This document shows positions 12,021 through 22,663 of a DNA stretch of 64,000 nt, piece after piece (the stretch's first letter is position 1; each line of letters begins with the position of its first letter). The position numbers were made by a program, and so were the translations under genes. The stretch is from Parastagonospora avenae f. sp. tritici 18332-5 (lineage: Eukaryota > Ascomycota > Dothideomycetes > Pleosporales > Phaeosphaeriaceae), in NCBI GenBank assembly GCA_022559985.1, contig JAFJTR010000074.1, positions 62,001 through 126,000 of the forward strand, in the 5' to 3' direction. Below the pieces are notes generated by a model. That model was not told the origin of the DNA, ran no database searches, and was given only the letters and a program-made list of their open reading frames with translations.

Positions 12021-12596
12021 GCTTTCGGCGCTACTATCGGCAGAAGTTGGTCGCTATAGATGTTGTTGAGTTAGCTAAAGGTGAGTAGGTCACAAGGGCC
12101 ACAAGGGTCTGCAAGGTTGACGTTCCGTTGGAGTGCGTAAGACAGGTGGCAGAGCTACAAACAAACGTAATTCGCAAGCAACACTCTATGATCTATTCAC
12201 AGGGCTGAAACAATCACGTATTTGTATCCTGCTACCTCATGTAGTAATGTAGCGTTGGAACTGGAATGTATCGATAGGTTTTGCCTGTGCAATGGTTTTA
12301 CGCTCCAAAACAGTGTGTGTTATAACGATTCTTGATTGTAGTTAATCCTTGTACTTGAATGATATGCACAAGTGTGAAAGCGCAGATAAAGTTTGAGATC
12401 CCTGTAACATATGACGTGAAGCACAGACGTGAGCTTACGGTAAGCTGAAACCCCTATAAGGTATAGATGAGTCACACGCTTCTCCAAGGTACACAAAGCC
12501 TCTTGCTTCGTCTGCTCGCCGTTCTGATAACTGGCACGCGAACGACCTCAATTCTGTCTCTGGGTGATACTAGCAGTTGACCGAAAGCACTCCACC
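12021..12596. other. Intergenic, divergent promoter region
   Basis: This lies between the hypothetical minus-strand gene and the plus-strand glycosyltransferase-like gene, so it carries both upstream regions. AT-rich, no gene or repeat seen. Confidence 0.4.
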
Positions 12597-13760
12597 ATGG
12601 AATACCCCAACATCCCAGGGACAACCTTATCAGTACCACTGCCATCGGAATCCCCACTGTTGCACCTGTCACGTCCAAAATCACCCACCCCAGGGTCCAA
12701 ATCCATCTTTGCATTCTGGCATGCAGGACTCGATGCGTTGCCACCAAGTGCGATGCGCACCGTGTCTAATTGGCATCGCCGCTTCTCTCCTCTAGGCTGG
12801 ACGATCTATCTCCTAAATACCGTTCCAGGATCTCCCCTCAATGTCTCCAACTTCATCGACACTTCTTCGCCATCCGAAGTCCCGGAAGCCTTCACGAACG
12901 GCACGATCGATGGAACATACGCTCGCCAGCATACTTCTGATCTGATTCGATTTCCACTGCTACTCAAATATGGCGGCATGTATCTTGACGTCGGGGTGTT
13001 GCAGTTCGGCGACCTGGACTGGCTGTGGACCGAGCACATCACCAATCCCGCATCGCCGTACGACTTCTTTGGCCTCACCATGAGCCCTCCGCCAGATGGG
13101 ATTTCCATCGCTAACTTTACGTATATGTGTGAAGCTGGCAATCCACTTGTTCGGCGTTCACACCAGATTCTACTCAAGTTGTGGGAAGGGAGGACCAACA
13201 CAACTGGAGCGCATCAACATCCATACGTCAGTCATGTACCTTTGATGCCCGTTCCTCCAGGTGGCAGCGGAGAAGCTATGACGGACTACGCGATCCAGAT
13301 CCAGTGCATGGGAGCTGCGCAGCGCTGGAAAGACGATGACGGTGGCTGGGATGGGCCCAAATATGTCCGCGAGCATTGCTGGCTGTACGACATGATTAGT
13401 GGCGCTTTTGCACATGAGGTCGCGACGCATTGGAGCAGCCAACGACAATGGGAGTTGCTGAAGCAGAAGCTACCACAGCCATGTGAGGAGGAGACCGAGG
13501 ATCAGGCACTCGCAAGAAGCATAGTTGAAAACACGGTCGCAAATACTTGGTGCTTGAAGCTTGCTCATGGCTTTTTGGTGGAGCTGTTCGGTACAGATAC
13601 CCTAGGCGTGCTTTGGCGGAAGAACGAAGGCAGTGACTGTGGGGATGGAACGTACGCGGGATGGCTGAGATGGGCAGAGGCAAATCTCAAGCAGGATCAA
13701 GTGCCAAAGCCGATGGACGTTCCGGTGTACGAGCCAACGATGAAAGCTAAGTTGCTATAG
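12597..13760 (+). CDS. Capsular polysaccharide synthesis-type glycosyltransferase
   Basis: A single exon of 387 residues, starting at the ATG in a good ACCATGG context. It carries the hallmark of the Caps_synth/GT32-like fold: FAFWHAGLDALPPSAM near the N-terminus and then TSDLIRFPLLLKYGGMYLDV, where the YLDVG segment occupies the place of the metal-binding DXD. No signal peptide or clear membrane anchor is visible. Members are predicted to transfer a sugar from a nucleotide donor; the acceptor is unknown. Fungal homologues are commonly annotated as capsule polysaccharide biosynthesis protein. The gene is convergent with the Argonaute locus, only 108 bp away. Confidence 0.85.
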   Translation: MEYPNIPGTTLSVPLPSESPLLHLSRPKSPTPGSKSIFAFWHAGLDALPPSAMRTVSNWHRRFSPLGWTIYLLNTVPGSPLNVSNFIDTSSPSEVPEAFTNGTIDGTYARQHTSDLIRFPLLLKYGGMYLDVGVLQFGDLDWLWTEHITNPASPYDFFGLTMSPPPDGISIANFTYMCEAGNPLVRRSHQILLKLWEGRTNTTGAHQHPYVSHVPLMPVPPGGSGEAMTDYAIQIQCMGAAQRWKDDDGGWDGPKYVREHCWLYDMISGAFAHEVATHWSSQRQWELLKQKLPQPCEEETEDQALARSIVENTVANTWCLKLAHGFLVELFGTDTLGVLWRKNEGSDCGDGTYAGWLRWAEANLKQDQVPKPMDVPVYEPTMKAKLL

Positions 13761-13868
13761 CATGAAAGAATGAAAGTAGAAGCGATCTAGACGATAGAAC
13801 AAGATAAACACAAATCAAATAACGACGCAACAAACAAATACCGACACACGCACTACTGACAAGCCTCC

Positions 13869-16800
13869 TCACATCCAAAACATCGTCCCATCCAGCGTCG
13901 CCTTCCACGGATTCTCCCTCCCCCCCTCAACAAACTTACTCCAAACCTTCTTCGTCTCCCTCATCGCCTCCTCCCTACAAATCTTCGCCACCTGATCCCT
14001 ATGCAAGACCTCCATGACCTCCTCTGCCGTAGACTTCACCGGCCAGACCTTGGTATCCTTGATCGCCTTCTCTTTCTCTGGCTTGAATTTCGCGTCTCTC
14101 ATCTTGCGCCGAACTTGTTCCGCCGCCGTCTTGGTTTCGCGCAGAGATTCGTGGATGCTGGAGTTGCCGGCAAGGAAGTCGCGGACATAGATGCGGCCGC
14201 GCTCGCAGAGTTTGCCGGCGTAGTATGCGGGTGGGGCGTAGGAGACGTCGCAGGTGGACCGGACGTTGGTGTAGGAGAGTTGGTGGGTCTAATCGCAAGT
14301 CAGCTGGTATATTTCGCCGGATTGGAGTGTGGCTTACGAAGGCAACAAGTTCTCCTACTTTCCAGTCCATGTCGTCTTGCACCACGAAGTAATGTGCTGG
14401 CTTCGTGGTACCTTGGAGTCCGCTGTGGGACTGGAGGAAGAACTCTTTGAAGTAGGGGCTCGTGACTGTGGTGTCTACAACAGTTCCGGGCTGGCAGTTG
14501 CCGCATTTGCCCTCTCTGTCATCTTCGTCGATCGGGTAGAAGTGTGTGTGATGTCGCTTCGTCACCACGATGGTCGTGACCTTGATGTCGTCCTTCCACT
14601 TCTTCATTGTACGAAGTTTCGCGAATGCCCGTTTGACAGCACTGACTTCTATCTCGACCACCTTTGAGTACTGGCTTTCACTCACACCGCCTCTGTAATA
14701 GATGATCCTCTTTGGCATTTTTGCGCGTGTTTTGGGGGCTGCTCCGTTCGGAGGTGTGACCTTGTAGTCCCAGTACGCTTCAAGGCGCTCTTTGACCATG
14801 GATTCAACATTCTGTATGATCTACAGTACTTAGCTTTGGCCTCATGATCAAGGATAAACGTCACAGTACCTCTCGGTCCTTCTTGTCTTGGTCTTGCAGG
14901 CGCATCGAGCCCAGGAATTTGCCGCTCCAATTGTCTACAGAACCCACCATGGCAGCAATGCTGGGACAGCCTTCAATAGAAGCCACAGAAGGATGGGTAA
15001 CGTCTGCTCCGAGCAGCATCATATCCTTGATTTGATATGTTATGGCTGTTATGTAGCTCATGCTCTTGGGGTCAACCGGTCCTCCAGCCGTATGATTGAT
15101 GCCTCCACACTTAATTTTAGCTTTCATCATGACATTTCCGAGATACTATTCGACCCCCTTGAGCTCTCGGTAGTAACTTTTGCCGCTGAAAATCTTTCCT
15201 TCGGTCATGTAAATCGCCTGCAAGCCGAATTCGCGATCGGCCATGTCTTTGAAAGCTGGGTAGATGAACCTGTCTCGACCTGGAAGAACCAGGAACACTA
15301 GCTTCGTACATCCTTCGCTTAGTGTCTTATTCTCTTCTCTAAGCGCTTCCCTGAGTCGATCATGTTCCAAAGTCCGTAAAAATATTCTCTTGATGGATGC
15401 CTTCTGCTTTGCATTGCCAACGTTGTATTTTTGCAGGGTTTTTACCATTTTGTCCGATAACGCTTTGGCACTCCTCTCGTTGGCTTCGTTTTCTAGCTCG
15501 ATGAGGAAAGCACTAATACCAGGATCGTCTAGTAGACCATGTTCCAAGAAGTGGCGGTCCATCAGAGTCCATCGCGGAGTTTCTCCAGAAATCGTGCCCT
15601 CGATCCACGAGTTGTAAAGATTGATGCCGGTGATACCCTTGTAAAGGATGGCTGGGTGCTTGATCACGGTGCCGTCCACCTCCAGCATCTTAGGTGTAAT
15701 CTGAAACGGGCTGCATTGTTCCTATCTCTGAATCAATTTACATCTCGCAATTTCGACTCTGAGACGTACAAAGGCAGCTTCTGGAGAAGTGGCGACAGGT
15801 CTGATCTTCCGGAAGTCAAAGACCCCTTTGATGATGTCAATACTCTCAGTAGGTACTTTGGCGGCTCGCTCAAGCATCGTTTCGGTGAGATGATCAGGGA
15901 CAGGGCGCCGGTACATTTGATGGTGCAAGACGCGAAGCTGGGTAGACGAGAACCATTCCTTGCCCTTTGTAGTACCTAGATTGATACCAGGGAGTTCCTT
16001 GTCGGCCTTGATGAACTTGTGCTTGTACTCTCGTACTTGTTAGCAAGTGTGGTCATGGTGATTCAGGTACTCACTTTTCACGAAGTAGTAAACCACGTTT
16101 TGGTTCACCTCGTTGTCGTTGACATCTTTGGTCTTGAAATTCAGACCAGAAATCGGCGTCCCTTTGCTGGCTTCTTGAATGGTTCGTTGACGACCTTCGT
16201 TGTCGTTCCAATTCTTGCGATCTGCGTCGGTCTTGCCTCGACCGTACTCAACGCTCACCTGCAAGGAACCCAAAGCTGCATACCTGTTGGATTCGGCGGG
16301 AAAAGTCTCTGTGTGTTTTAGGAAGTCGCTGACGAGTTGTGCCGCGTAGAAGGCGCTGGTACCGTAGTTTACGTTGAGCAATATGCTACCGTCTAGAGGC
16401 TTGATCGTATAGAAGTAGCCTTGCATGGTGTTTAGTGAAGGTGATAGCCACTCCTCCCTCTGGACGACGAAGAACTTGTTATCGCCGAGTTGGACGATCT
16501 TGCTGTAGTCAAAGCTTTTAGCAACAAGAATGTTGAGAGCCTTGACCTTCACGCTAGATTCCCAGAGGTGACGGTCAGAGCTTTGGCCAGACACGTAGTT
16601 ACGGAGCCTGGTGAAGTCGAGGTCGCGTAGATACCTCAGCTGGAGTGAACGTGTTAGAGGGGTACCGTCGTCCTTCTTCCCGTCAGGAATCTCGAAGCTG
16701 CCTAGATCAGTTTCGCCAGAGGCATGAAGTATTTTCCACGAGATGATGGTGGAGACATGATCGGTGGCAAGCATGTCTTGGTTATCGTTGAGTACAGGAA

Positions 16801-17533
16801 CATAGCTGATCATGGTCTCGATCAACTTCTGCAGTTTCCTCCTGTTCGCAATGAGAGGCAAACCACGGATGTCGTACTCGTAGAATTTCGTCTCGGCATC
16901 GACACCGATCTTGGAGAAGTTGGACAGAAGGGTTGCTTTTCTGGACCCACTGATTATCTTGCAGAGGCCATTGCGGGGTGGAAATTGCGGTGGGGTGATA
17001 GTCGCCCGTGAGATATCGGCGTCCGTTAAGACCATAGCTTCCATCACCTTGGATACCTCGTCCGAATCTTGTGTCAAATCCTCGTCGGTGAACTCCCCCA
17101 TGGGCTTGTCAGCCTCCGCAGCAACATCTGTTCCAGGCACCTTTGCAGGCTGGTCGGTGGGGTCTTTGCCTTTCGAAGACCCTGGTGCACCAATAGAGTC
17201 GTCCATATGGGTGGTACTTGAGGCGGTTGGGCCCTGCTGAGAGCTTGCAACTTCCGGGCTCTGTGGCTGCGGGTGCGAGTGCGGCTATGGCTGCTTGTTT
17301 TTGAAATTTAGCAACGTAGTCTCTCGCAATCCTGGCATTTCCACCTGTAATATTTCCGGCTTTGCTGATCCATGCAGATGAGTTCAACGGATTCTTCGTT
17401 TTTGCGCACGTCCAAGCGGTATGTTGATCGTCGCAAACGATGCAACGTGAAAGATCCATGTTGTCGCGCAGTCGTTGTACGTTGTCATCTCCTAGCTACT
17501 GCTCAAGCGTTTTGGGCTTTTTTTTGGAGCCAT
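13869..17533 (-). pseudogene. Argonaute (QDE-2-like), interrupted and catalytically degenerate
   Basis: The exons recognised are 17206-16075, 16035-15770, 15700-14870, 14820-14338 and 14288-13869. Domains run in order: ArgoN, linker 1, PAZ (LPGINLGTTKGKEW, YRRPVPDHL), MID and PIWI (LLGADVTHP, PIWI C-terminus to TMFWM). Two PIWI catalytic positions are changed: YRDGVSE reads YRGGVSE (Gly at 14689-14691) and PAYYAD/H reads PAYYAG (14214-14216). The first Asp (DVTHP) and the Glu (DRE/II) remain. An in-frame TAG lies at 15146-15148, just before YLGNVMMK, where Argonautes usually have Gln. Upstream, coding-like sequence extends to an ATG at 17533 (MAPKK), with a probable base loss in an A8 run, a TAG at 17496-17498 and a further frame change near 17230-17320. 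The PAZ intron (16036-16074) is only 39 nt. Family certain; expression as a protein doubtful. Confidence 0.85.
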
Positions 17534-18047
17534 GACAGAAGGTGAGGATGCAACCAAGGCTTTCTGGGAGTCTCGTTTGTAAGTTGATTCTAGTGCCAGT
17601 AATCCCCTCAAAGGATGACCGACTGCTGAGCTGGTGAGGGCAAGAGCATGAGATACTGAGCAGGTATAGATACTTGTCGAGTGCGTTTGCTCGAGGCCGC
17701 TGTGCGTTGATCTAATCGTTAGCATTGCTTGTGTGTGGTGTTGATTGTACTGAACTTGACCAAGTTACTGCTGTTTTCATGGTGCAAGCCTGCAAACTTG
17801 AGCAGCTCTTATTTAGTCGCAAATGTTAGACGTCAAGTAACGCAGGGCACCGATTCGGGACAATTGTTGTAAAAGCAAGCGAGTTCTTGAGGGTCTCAGC
17901 GAAGTTCTCGCGGTCGTACGGACACCAGGCGTTCGTATTCGATTCGCCCTGTCTTCGAAGGATCTCGTGTATGCGGTCGCGAAGATACTACCTCCCCCAA
18001 CGCCGAGCAATGCAATCGTCATTCATCCATGACATAGAGATGGTCGT
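17534..18047. other. Intergenic between Argonaute and DnaJ
   Basis: Upstream region of the Argonaute locus and 3' flank of the DnaJ gene; both lie on the minus strand. No gene seen. Confidence 0.4.
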
Positions 18048-19490
18048 CTATTGCGTCGCGCACTGCGGTCCACCCTCGCCCTCATCATCGTCTTCCCACT
18101 CCTGACCACCGGCGCGTGGGTCTCCACTGCCGGCGCCAAACTCTTCCATCTCGGCATCAAAGTCAGCCTCCACCTCTTCAATCTCTTCGTGCTCCTTCTC
18201 CTCATGCTCAGGTGCGGGTAATGCGTCCTTGACCTTCTGTACGGCAGCATCGTTCGTAAGCCATCCGTCTTCCGGAAATTCGATATCGACGACCAAGAAG
18301 AGGTCGCCCTTTGTATCGGTCTTCTTCATGGGCATACCCTCGCCTTCAATCTTGAGGACCTGGCCTGGGCGCAGGATCTTGCCGTTCGGTTGCTGTACGT
18401 TGAGCTGTATACCGCGTCCATCAAGATGTGTCACAACGACGCGGTTGAAGCCAGTGAGCGCCTCCACCAGGGAGATCTTCAGTTCAGCCCTGAGATCGGC
18501 ACCTGCGCGCTCGAAGACGTCGTGCTCGGTCTCCTTGAGGGTGAAGATGATGTCGCCAGGCTCTTGGTCCGGTAATTGGTCCGCCTCGCCGGCCAGAACT
18601 ATGCGCTCGCCTTCTCGGGCGCCGCGGGGGATGTAGAGCTCGAGGACGTTCTTGGACTCGACGACCTTCTTGCCCTTGCACTTCTTGCATCGCTGCTTCT
18701 CGGGGATGATCTCGCCGGTTCCCTGACAGTTGCCACAGGGCACTGTCTCTTGGGTGACGAGGCCAGGGCCTACTTGGCGTAGTACTGCTTTCAGTCCTGT
18801 TCAGTGTCAGTGATGTACTCACAGCTTCCAATAACGGAGTATTGGCGCACCTTGGCCGCCGCACATGCCACATGCATGGCTCTTTGCGCCCTGCTTGCCG
18901 CCGCTGCCCTTGCAATTCGAGCACACGATGTTCTTGGTGTTGGAGAACTTGGTTGTCTTGCCCTTGTACAGCTCTTCCAGGCTGACCTCGTACTCCTGCT
19001 CTACTGAACGTCCTTTCCGTGGCACATTGCGTCCGCCCCCCATACCCCCCATGCCTGGCATGCCGCCGAAACCACCGCCCATGCCGCCGAACATTTGCGC
19101 GAAGATGTCGTCCATATCGGGGCCGCCGCCGCCCATGCCTTTTGAGGGGTCGAAAGCAGCCATGCCGTGGGTGTCATAGAGGTGTCGCTTCTCGTCATCG
19201 TTGAGGATTTCGTAGGCCTGTTTTGCCGACTTGAACCGGATCTCTGCTTCCTCGCGCTGGTCTTCTGCGACCTTGTCGGGGTGGTGTGCCAATGCTGCCT
19301 GTCGGCTATCAGTATCGCATCGGAGTAGGTGCAGCGAATCGCAAACCTTGTGGTAGGCTTTCTTAATCTCCGCCTTGCTTGCGCTGCTGTCAATACCAAG
19401 GACCTCTGTTCCAGTTAGAAGCCGACTCTTGAGCGAGTGAAGGCGACTGTACCATAGAGGTCGATCTCTTCAGAGGCCACTGCATCTTCA
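18048..19490 (-). CDS. Class A Hsp40 co-chaperone (DnaJ, YDJ1/MAS5-like)
   Basis: This stimulates the ATPase of Hsp70 and delivers unfolded clients. Exons are 18796-18048, 19298-18851, 19405-19347 and a 5' exon ending at 19453. The J domain (LYEVLGIDSSASKAEIKKAY, HHPDK) is assembled from three exons; a Gly/Met/Phe-rich linker follows, then four CxxCxGxG-type zinc repeats (CSNCKGSG, CGMCGGQG, CGNCQGTG, CKKCKGKK), the C-terminal substrate domains and an acidic tail. It ends in CATQ, a CaaX box, so farnesylation and membrane or ER-surface association are likely, as for YDJ1 (CASQ). The start is unresolved: the frame of the first J-domain exon reaches a TAA just upstream without an ATG, so a small 5' exon or a lost base is needed. 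About 320 bp separates it from the divergent GluRS gene. Confidence 0.9.
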
Positions 19491-19808
19491 CATTAGCATG
19501 CGCTGCACGGATGGCGGGGTCATCATACTCTTGAATGTAGACTAGTTGTAGAGGATGCGCAGAGTGCGGCTAGTTCTTTTGGGCGTGGGCGAAATATGTA
19601 CACGAAGGAAAGGTATGCGCGACCAGGGCGTGGTAGTCAGCCAAAAAGGTCGAGTCGCGGCAACAAACTTTTGTCAATGACAGGCATCTTTTCCCCAGCC
19701 TAATCCAAAACTCCGCGTGTGAAAGTGGTCCAAGTGGGCCGCCGTAGAAAGTTTGTCCCACTACTGAGATAGCCAACTTGTATATGCCTTTGCAACACTC
19801 ACACCGCC

Positions 19809-21440
19809 ATGTCTTTTCCATCGCTTTTGCGACCGCAATTGCCTGCTTATACGTGTCGCTCCTGCCTTCTCCGCCTGTCACGGGCTTCGCGACGCCCCAT
19901 CTCATCCAATAAGGCCAGAGAAATAAAAGCCAACACTGCGATTCCCTCTACACCAGCACGTACACGATTCGCGCCCTCACCAACAGGGTATCTGCACCTC
20001 GGCTCTTTACGAACTGCCCTATTCAACTACCTGCTTGCAAAGCGAACCGGTGGTCAATTCCTGCTCCGCATAGAAGACACGGACCAGAAGCGCACAGTAC
20101 CCGACGCCGAGCGACGACTGTTTGAAGACCTGCGGTGGGCCGAGCTGCAATGGGATGAAGGGCCCGAGGTCGGAGGTCCCTATGGGCCATACAAGCAATC
20201 CGAAAGAAGCGAAATATACAAGAAACATGCGCAGCAGCTGCTAGACACGGGACACGCCTACCGCTGCTTCTGCTCGTCGGAGCGCCTCAATGCTCTCGCA
20301 GAACACAAACACAAACTTGGCCTTGCGACCGACTACGACCGCACATGCGCCGACATAGCCAAGGAAGAAAGCGACGACCGCGCGCACAAGGGCGAATCAC
20401 ACACGATCCGTCTGAAAGTACCAGACCAATACCCCAAATACAACGACCTCATCTACGGCACATTCAAGCCTCTCAAGAAGCGGGGCCATGTGGTCGAGTC
20501 CTCTTTTGAAGATCCCATATTGCTGAAGAGCGATGGCTTGCCCACATACCACCTCGCCAACGTTGTTGATGACCATCTCATGAAGATCACGCACGTCATT
20601 CGCGGGCTGGAGTGGATGCCCAGTACACCCAAGCACATCGCCATGTACTCCGCCTTTGGCTGGACACCGCCTGAATTTGCCCATGTTGGACTGCTCGCCG
20701 ACGAGCATGGCAACAAGCTCTCGAAGCGCAACTTCGACACCGACATCACCGCGTTCAAAGAGATGGAGATCTTTCCAGAGACGTTGACCAACTTCGCCGC
20801 ACTGCTGGGATGGAGCCATAGAGAGAAGACAGACATAATGGACCTACAAACCCTCATCAAGAATTTCACCGTCAAATTCACAAAGGGTAATACGACGGTG
20901 ACATTTGGCAAGCTGCACTTCCTCCAGCGCAAGCACGCTGCAATACGCGCTGCAGCCGGCGGTCCCAAATTCCAAGAAATGATCGTGAACGTCGCACGCC
21001 TCCTCCTCTCTCCCGACTCGCCATACAAAGAATGGAACAAAGTCGTCCGCTCCCCCATTCCCGACGACTACATAGCCGAAATCATCAAAGCCGATGCAGA
21101 CAACTACACCGACGCGAACGAGTTCCTGTACCGTAACTCCTTCTTCTTCCGGCCGCTGCGAACGTACCACAAAGCCCCGCCTGTCAGCACGACCTCAGAT
21201 GTTCCGATGAGATGCCAGATGCTGAAGGATGTGGCAGCGGAAGACTGGACGAGGGAGAATCTTATGGCAAAGGTCGTGGAGATTATTGATGGCAGGAAAG
21301 AGGGTAAAGCGGGTAGCAAAGATGTGTATCATTATCTGCGGATGATGTTAACGGGGCAGGAGAAGGGCATGAGGCTGTATGATGTTATGTTGATTCTGAG
21401 GAGGAAAGAGACGTTGGCGAGATTGGGGGTTGAGATGTAG
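19809..21440 (+). CDS. MSE1: Mitochondrial glutamyl-tRNA synthetase
   Basis: An intronless gene for 543 residues. The first ~45 residues are Arg/Ser/Leu-rich without acids, a mitochondrial presequence. Class I synthetase signatures follow: RTRFAPSPTGYLHLGSLRTA (HIGH at about 63-66), LLRIEDTDQKRT, the Glu-specific region, and NKLSKRNFDTD as the KMSKS loop near residue 302. It charges mitochondrial tRNA-Glu, and in many eukaryotes the mitochondrial enzyme also supplies Glu-tRNA-Gln. Length and bacterial-type layout fit MSE1, not the longer cytosolic enzyme. It is divergent from the DnaJ gene and converges on IF3m. Confidence 0.95.
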   Translation: MSFPSLLRPQLPAYTCRSCLLRLSRASRRPISSNKAREIKANTAIPSTPARTRFAPSPTGYLHLGSLRTALFNYLLAKRTGGQFLLRIEDTDQKRTVPDAERRLFEDLRWAELQWDEGPEVGGPYGPYKQSERSEIYKKHAQQLLDTGHAYRCFCSSERLNALAEHKHKLGLATDYDRTCADIAKEESDDRAHKGESHTIRLKVPDQYPKYNDLIYGTFKPLKKRGHVVESSFEDPILLKSDGLPTYHLANVVDDHLMKITHVIRGLEWMPSTPKHIAMYSAFGWTPPEFAHVGLLADEHGNKLSKRNFDTDITAFKEMEIFPETLTNFAALLGWSHREKTDIMDLQTLIKNFTVKFTKGNTTVTFGKLHFLQRKHAAIRAAAGGPKFQEMIVNVARLLLSPDSPYKEWNKVVRSPIPDDYIAEIIKADADNYTDANEFLYRNSFFFRPLRTYHKAPPVSTTSDVPMRCQMLKDVAAEDWTRENLMAKVVEIIDGRKEGKAGSKDVYHYLRMMLTGQEKGMRLYDVMLILRRKETLARLGVEM

Positions 21441-21564
21441 AGTTCGAGGGAGGGGATGTGTATAATGTATACCAACTGTATCATTATGTTAGCGATACCC
21501 AGCATTTCACATCAATTGCATTGTAGCCACTGCCACTGTCGTACAATCACCCCTATTCTTCAGA

Positions 21565-22383
21565 TCACGGCGCATCCGCCGCTTCCTCTTCGCTCGACTT
21601 TTCCTTCTTAGAGTCCTTCTGTCTCTTTTTCTTCGGACCCTCAATCGTAAGCATCAGAATGCCCCCCACCTCTCCCTCGCTCTTCACTTCCTTTGCGCCC
21701 TTGACCTCCTCGACCACCCCCCTGACCGCCGCTATAACACCACTCGCCTCATCCTCCGTCGCCGTCCTACCTTTCTTTTTCGGTGCCATCATCACCTCCA
21801 CCTTCCTCCCATCCGCCAAAAACTCCTTCAACTTGCTCAATCTGTGTTTCAAGTCCCCACCCGCAATCGCCCAGCTGAACTCCATATTCTTCGGCGCCGG
21901 CCCCGCGCCCAGCCCTTTCGCCTGTCTGCGTGCCAAATCGAGTTTCTTCTCGTGCTGCTCGCGGAGAGCTATCTTGCTCATGACGCGGCATGTAGGTAGG
22001 TCGTCCGGGTCTTGGTTGCCGAATTCGTCAACTTTGCCGGGTGTCATCTGCACGAGGTAGTGTGTTGTTCTGTTTACACGGAAGAGGGCGTCGGCGAGAG
22101 GCATGCCCGGGTTGAAGGTGCCGCTCTCGTCGACGAAATTTATGTATTTCGAGCGGATTGCGCCGTCCAGCACGTAGTGGTCGGTGAGGGCGTGGCGGGC
22201 GACATCTTTGACGTAGGTTTTGGCGCGTATGGTGGTATGCGAGGCGAAGCTTGGAGTTCGAGAGGGCGAGTGTGCGAATGCTGGGGCCCAGAGGAGGGGG
22301 ATCGAGGTTGGGGCGCGGAGAGTGGGTACGATGAAGACGCGGTAGAGGGCGCGAGATGTGCCTGATATGTGTGAAGGTGGCAT
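21565..22383 (-). CDS. AIM23: Mitochondrial translation initiation factor IF-3
   Basis: A single exon; I chose the ATG at 22383 (MPPSHISGTSRALYRVF), which gives a 272-residue protein with a basic mitochondrial presequence. An upstream in-frame ATG at 22560 would add 59 residues. The IF3 N-domain region reads YVLDGAIRSKYINFVDESG, and the C-domain has NMEFSWAIAGGDLKHRLSKL followed by LADGRKVEVMMAPKKKGR, the ribosome-binding IF3-C signature. The tail is Lys/Glu-rich and low complexity. It should act in the mitochondrial matrix, keeping the small subunit free and checking start-codon pairing. It is divergent from ATG16 (about 280 bp). Confidence 0.9.
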   Translation of the reverse strand: MPPSHISGTSRALYRVFIVPTLRAPTSIPLLWAPAFAHSPSRTPSFASHTTIRAKTYVKDVARHALTDHYVLDGAIRSKYINFVDESGTFNPGMPLADALFRVNRTTHYLVQMTPGKVDEFGNQDPDDLPTCRVMSKIALREQHEKKLDLARRQAKGLGAGPAPKNMEFSWAIAGGDLKHRLSKLKEFLADGRKVEVMMAPKKKGRTATEDEASGVIAAVRGVVEEVKGAKEVKSEGEVGGILMLTIEGPKKKRQKDSKKEKSSEEEAADAP

Positions 22384-22663
22384 TTCGTTTAGAGTGTTTA
22401 GAGAAGAACAGGTGCAGAAGACGCGGAATAACGGACGCTGCAAGTGCAATGCGATGATGTCAAAAGTGAGAATCGCGAAGCTTTTTCGAGAGAAGATGCG
22501 CCCAGCATCACCCAATCGGTAGGCGGCACCCCCGCGGCTTCCAGCCCACCTGTTCATCACTCCTCCGTGACACTCGCCAGCCCTACTTCATGTAGCAAAC
22601 CATCATGATATCGACAGTACAAACATACTCAACACCGCAAGTATCGCTGCTTCACCTGCCGCC

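Noticed and set aside
15064..15170. A 57-nt intron (GTTACT...GAAAG) that would skip the Argonaute TAG in frame
   Set aside because: The donor GTTACT is poor, there is no branch-like site, and it would remove the conserved Y..NV..K segment of the PIWI domain.
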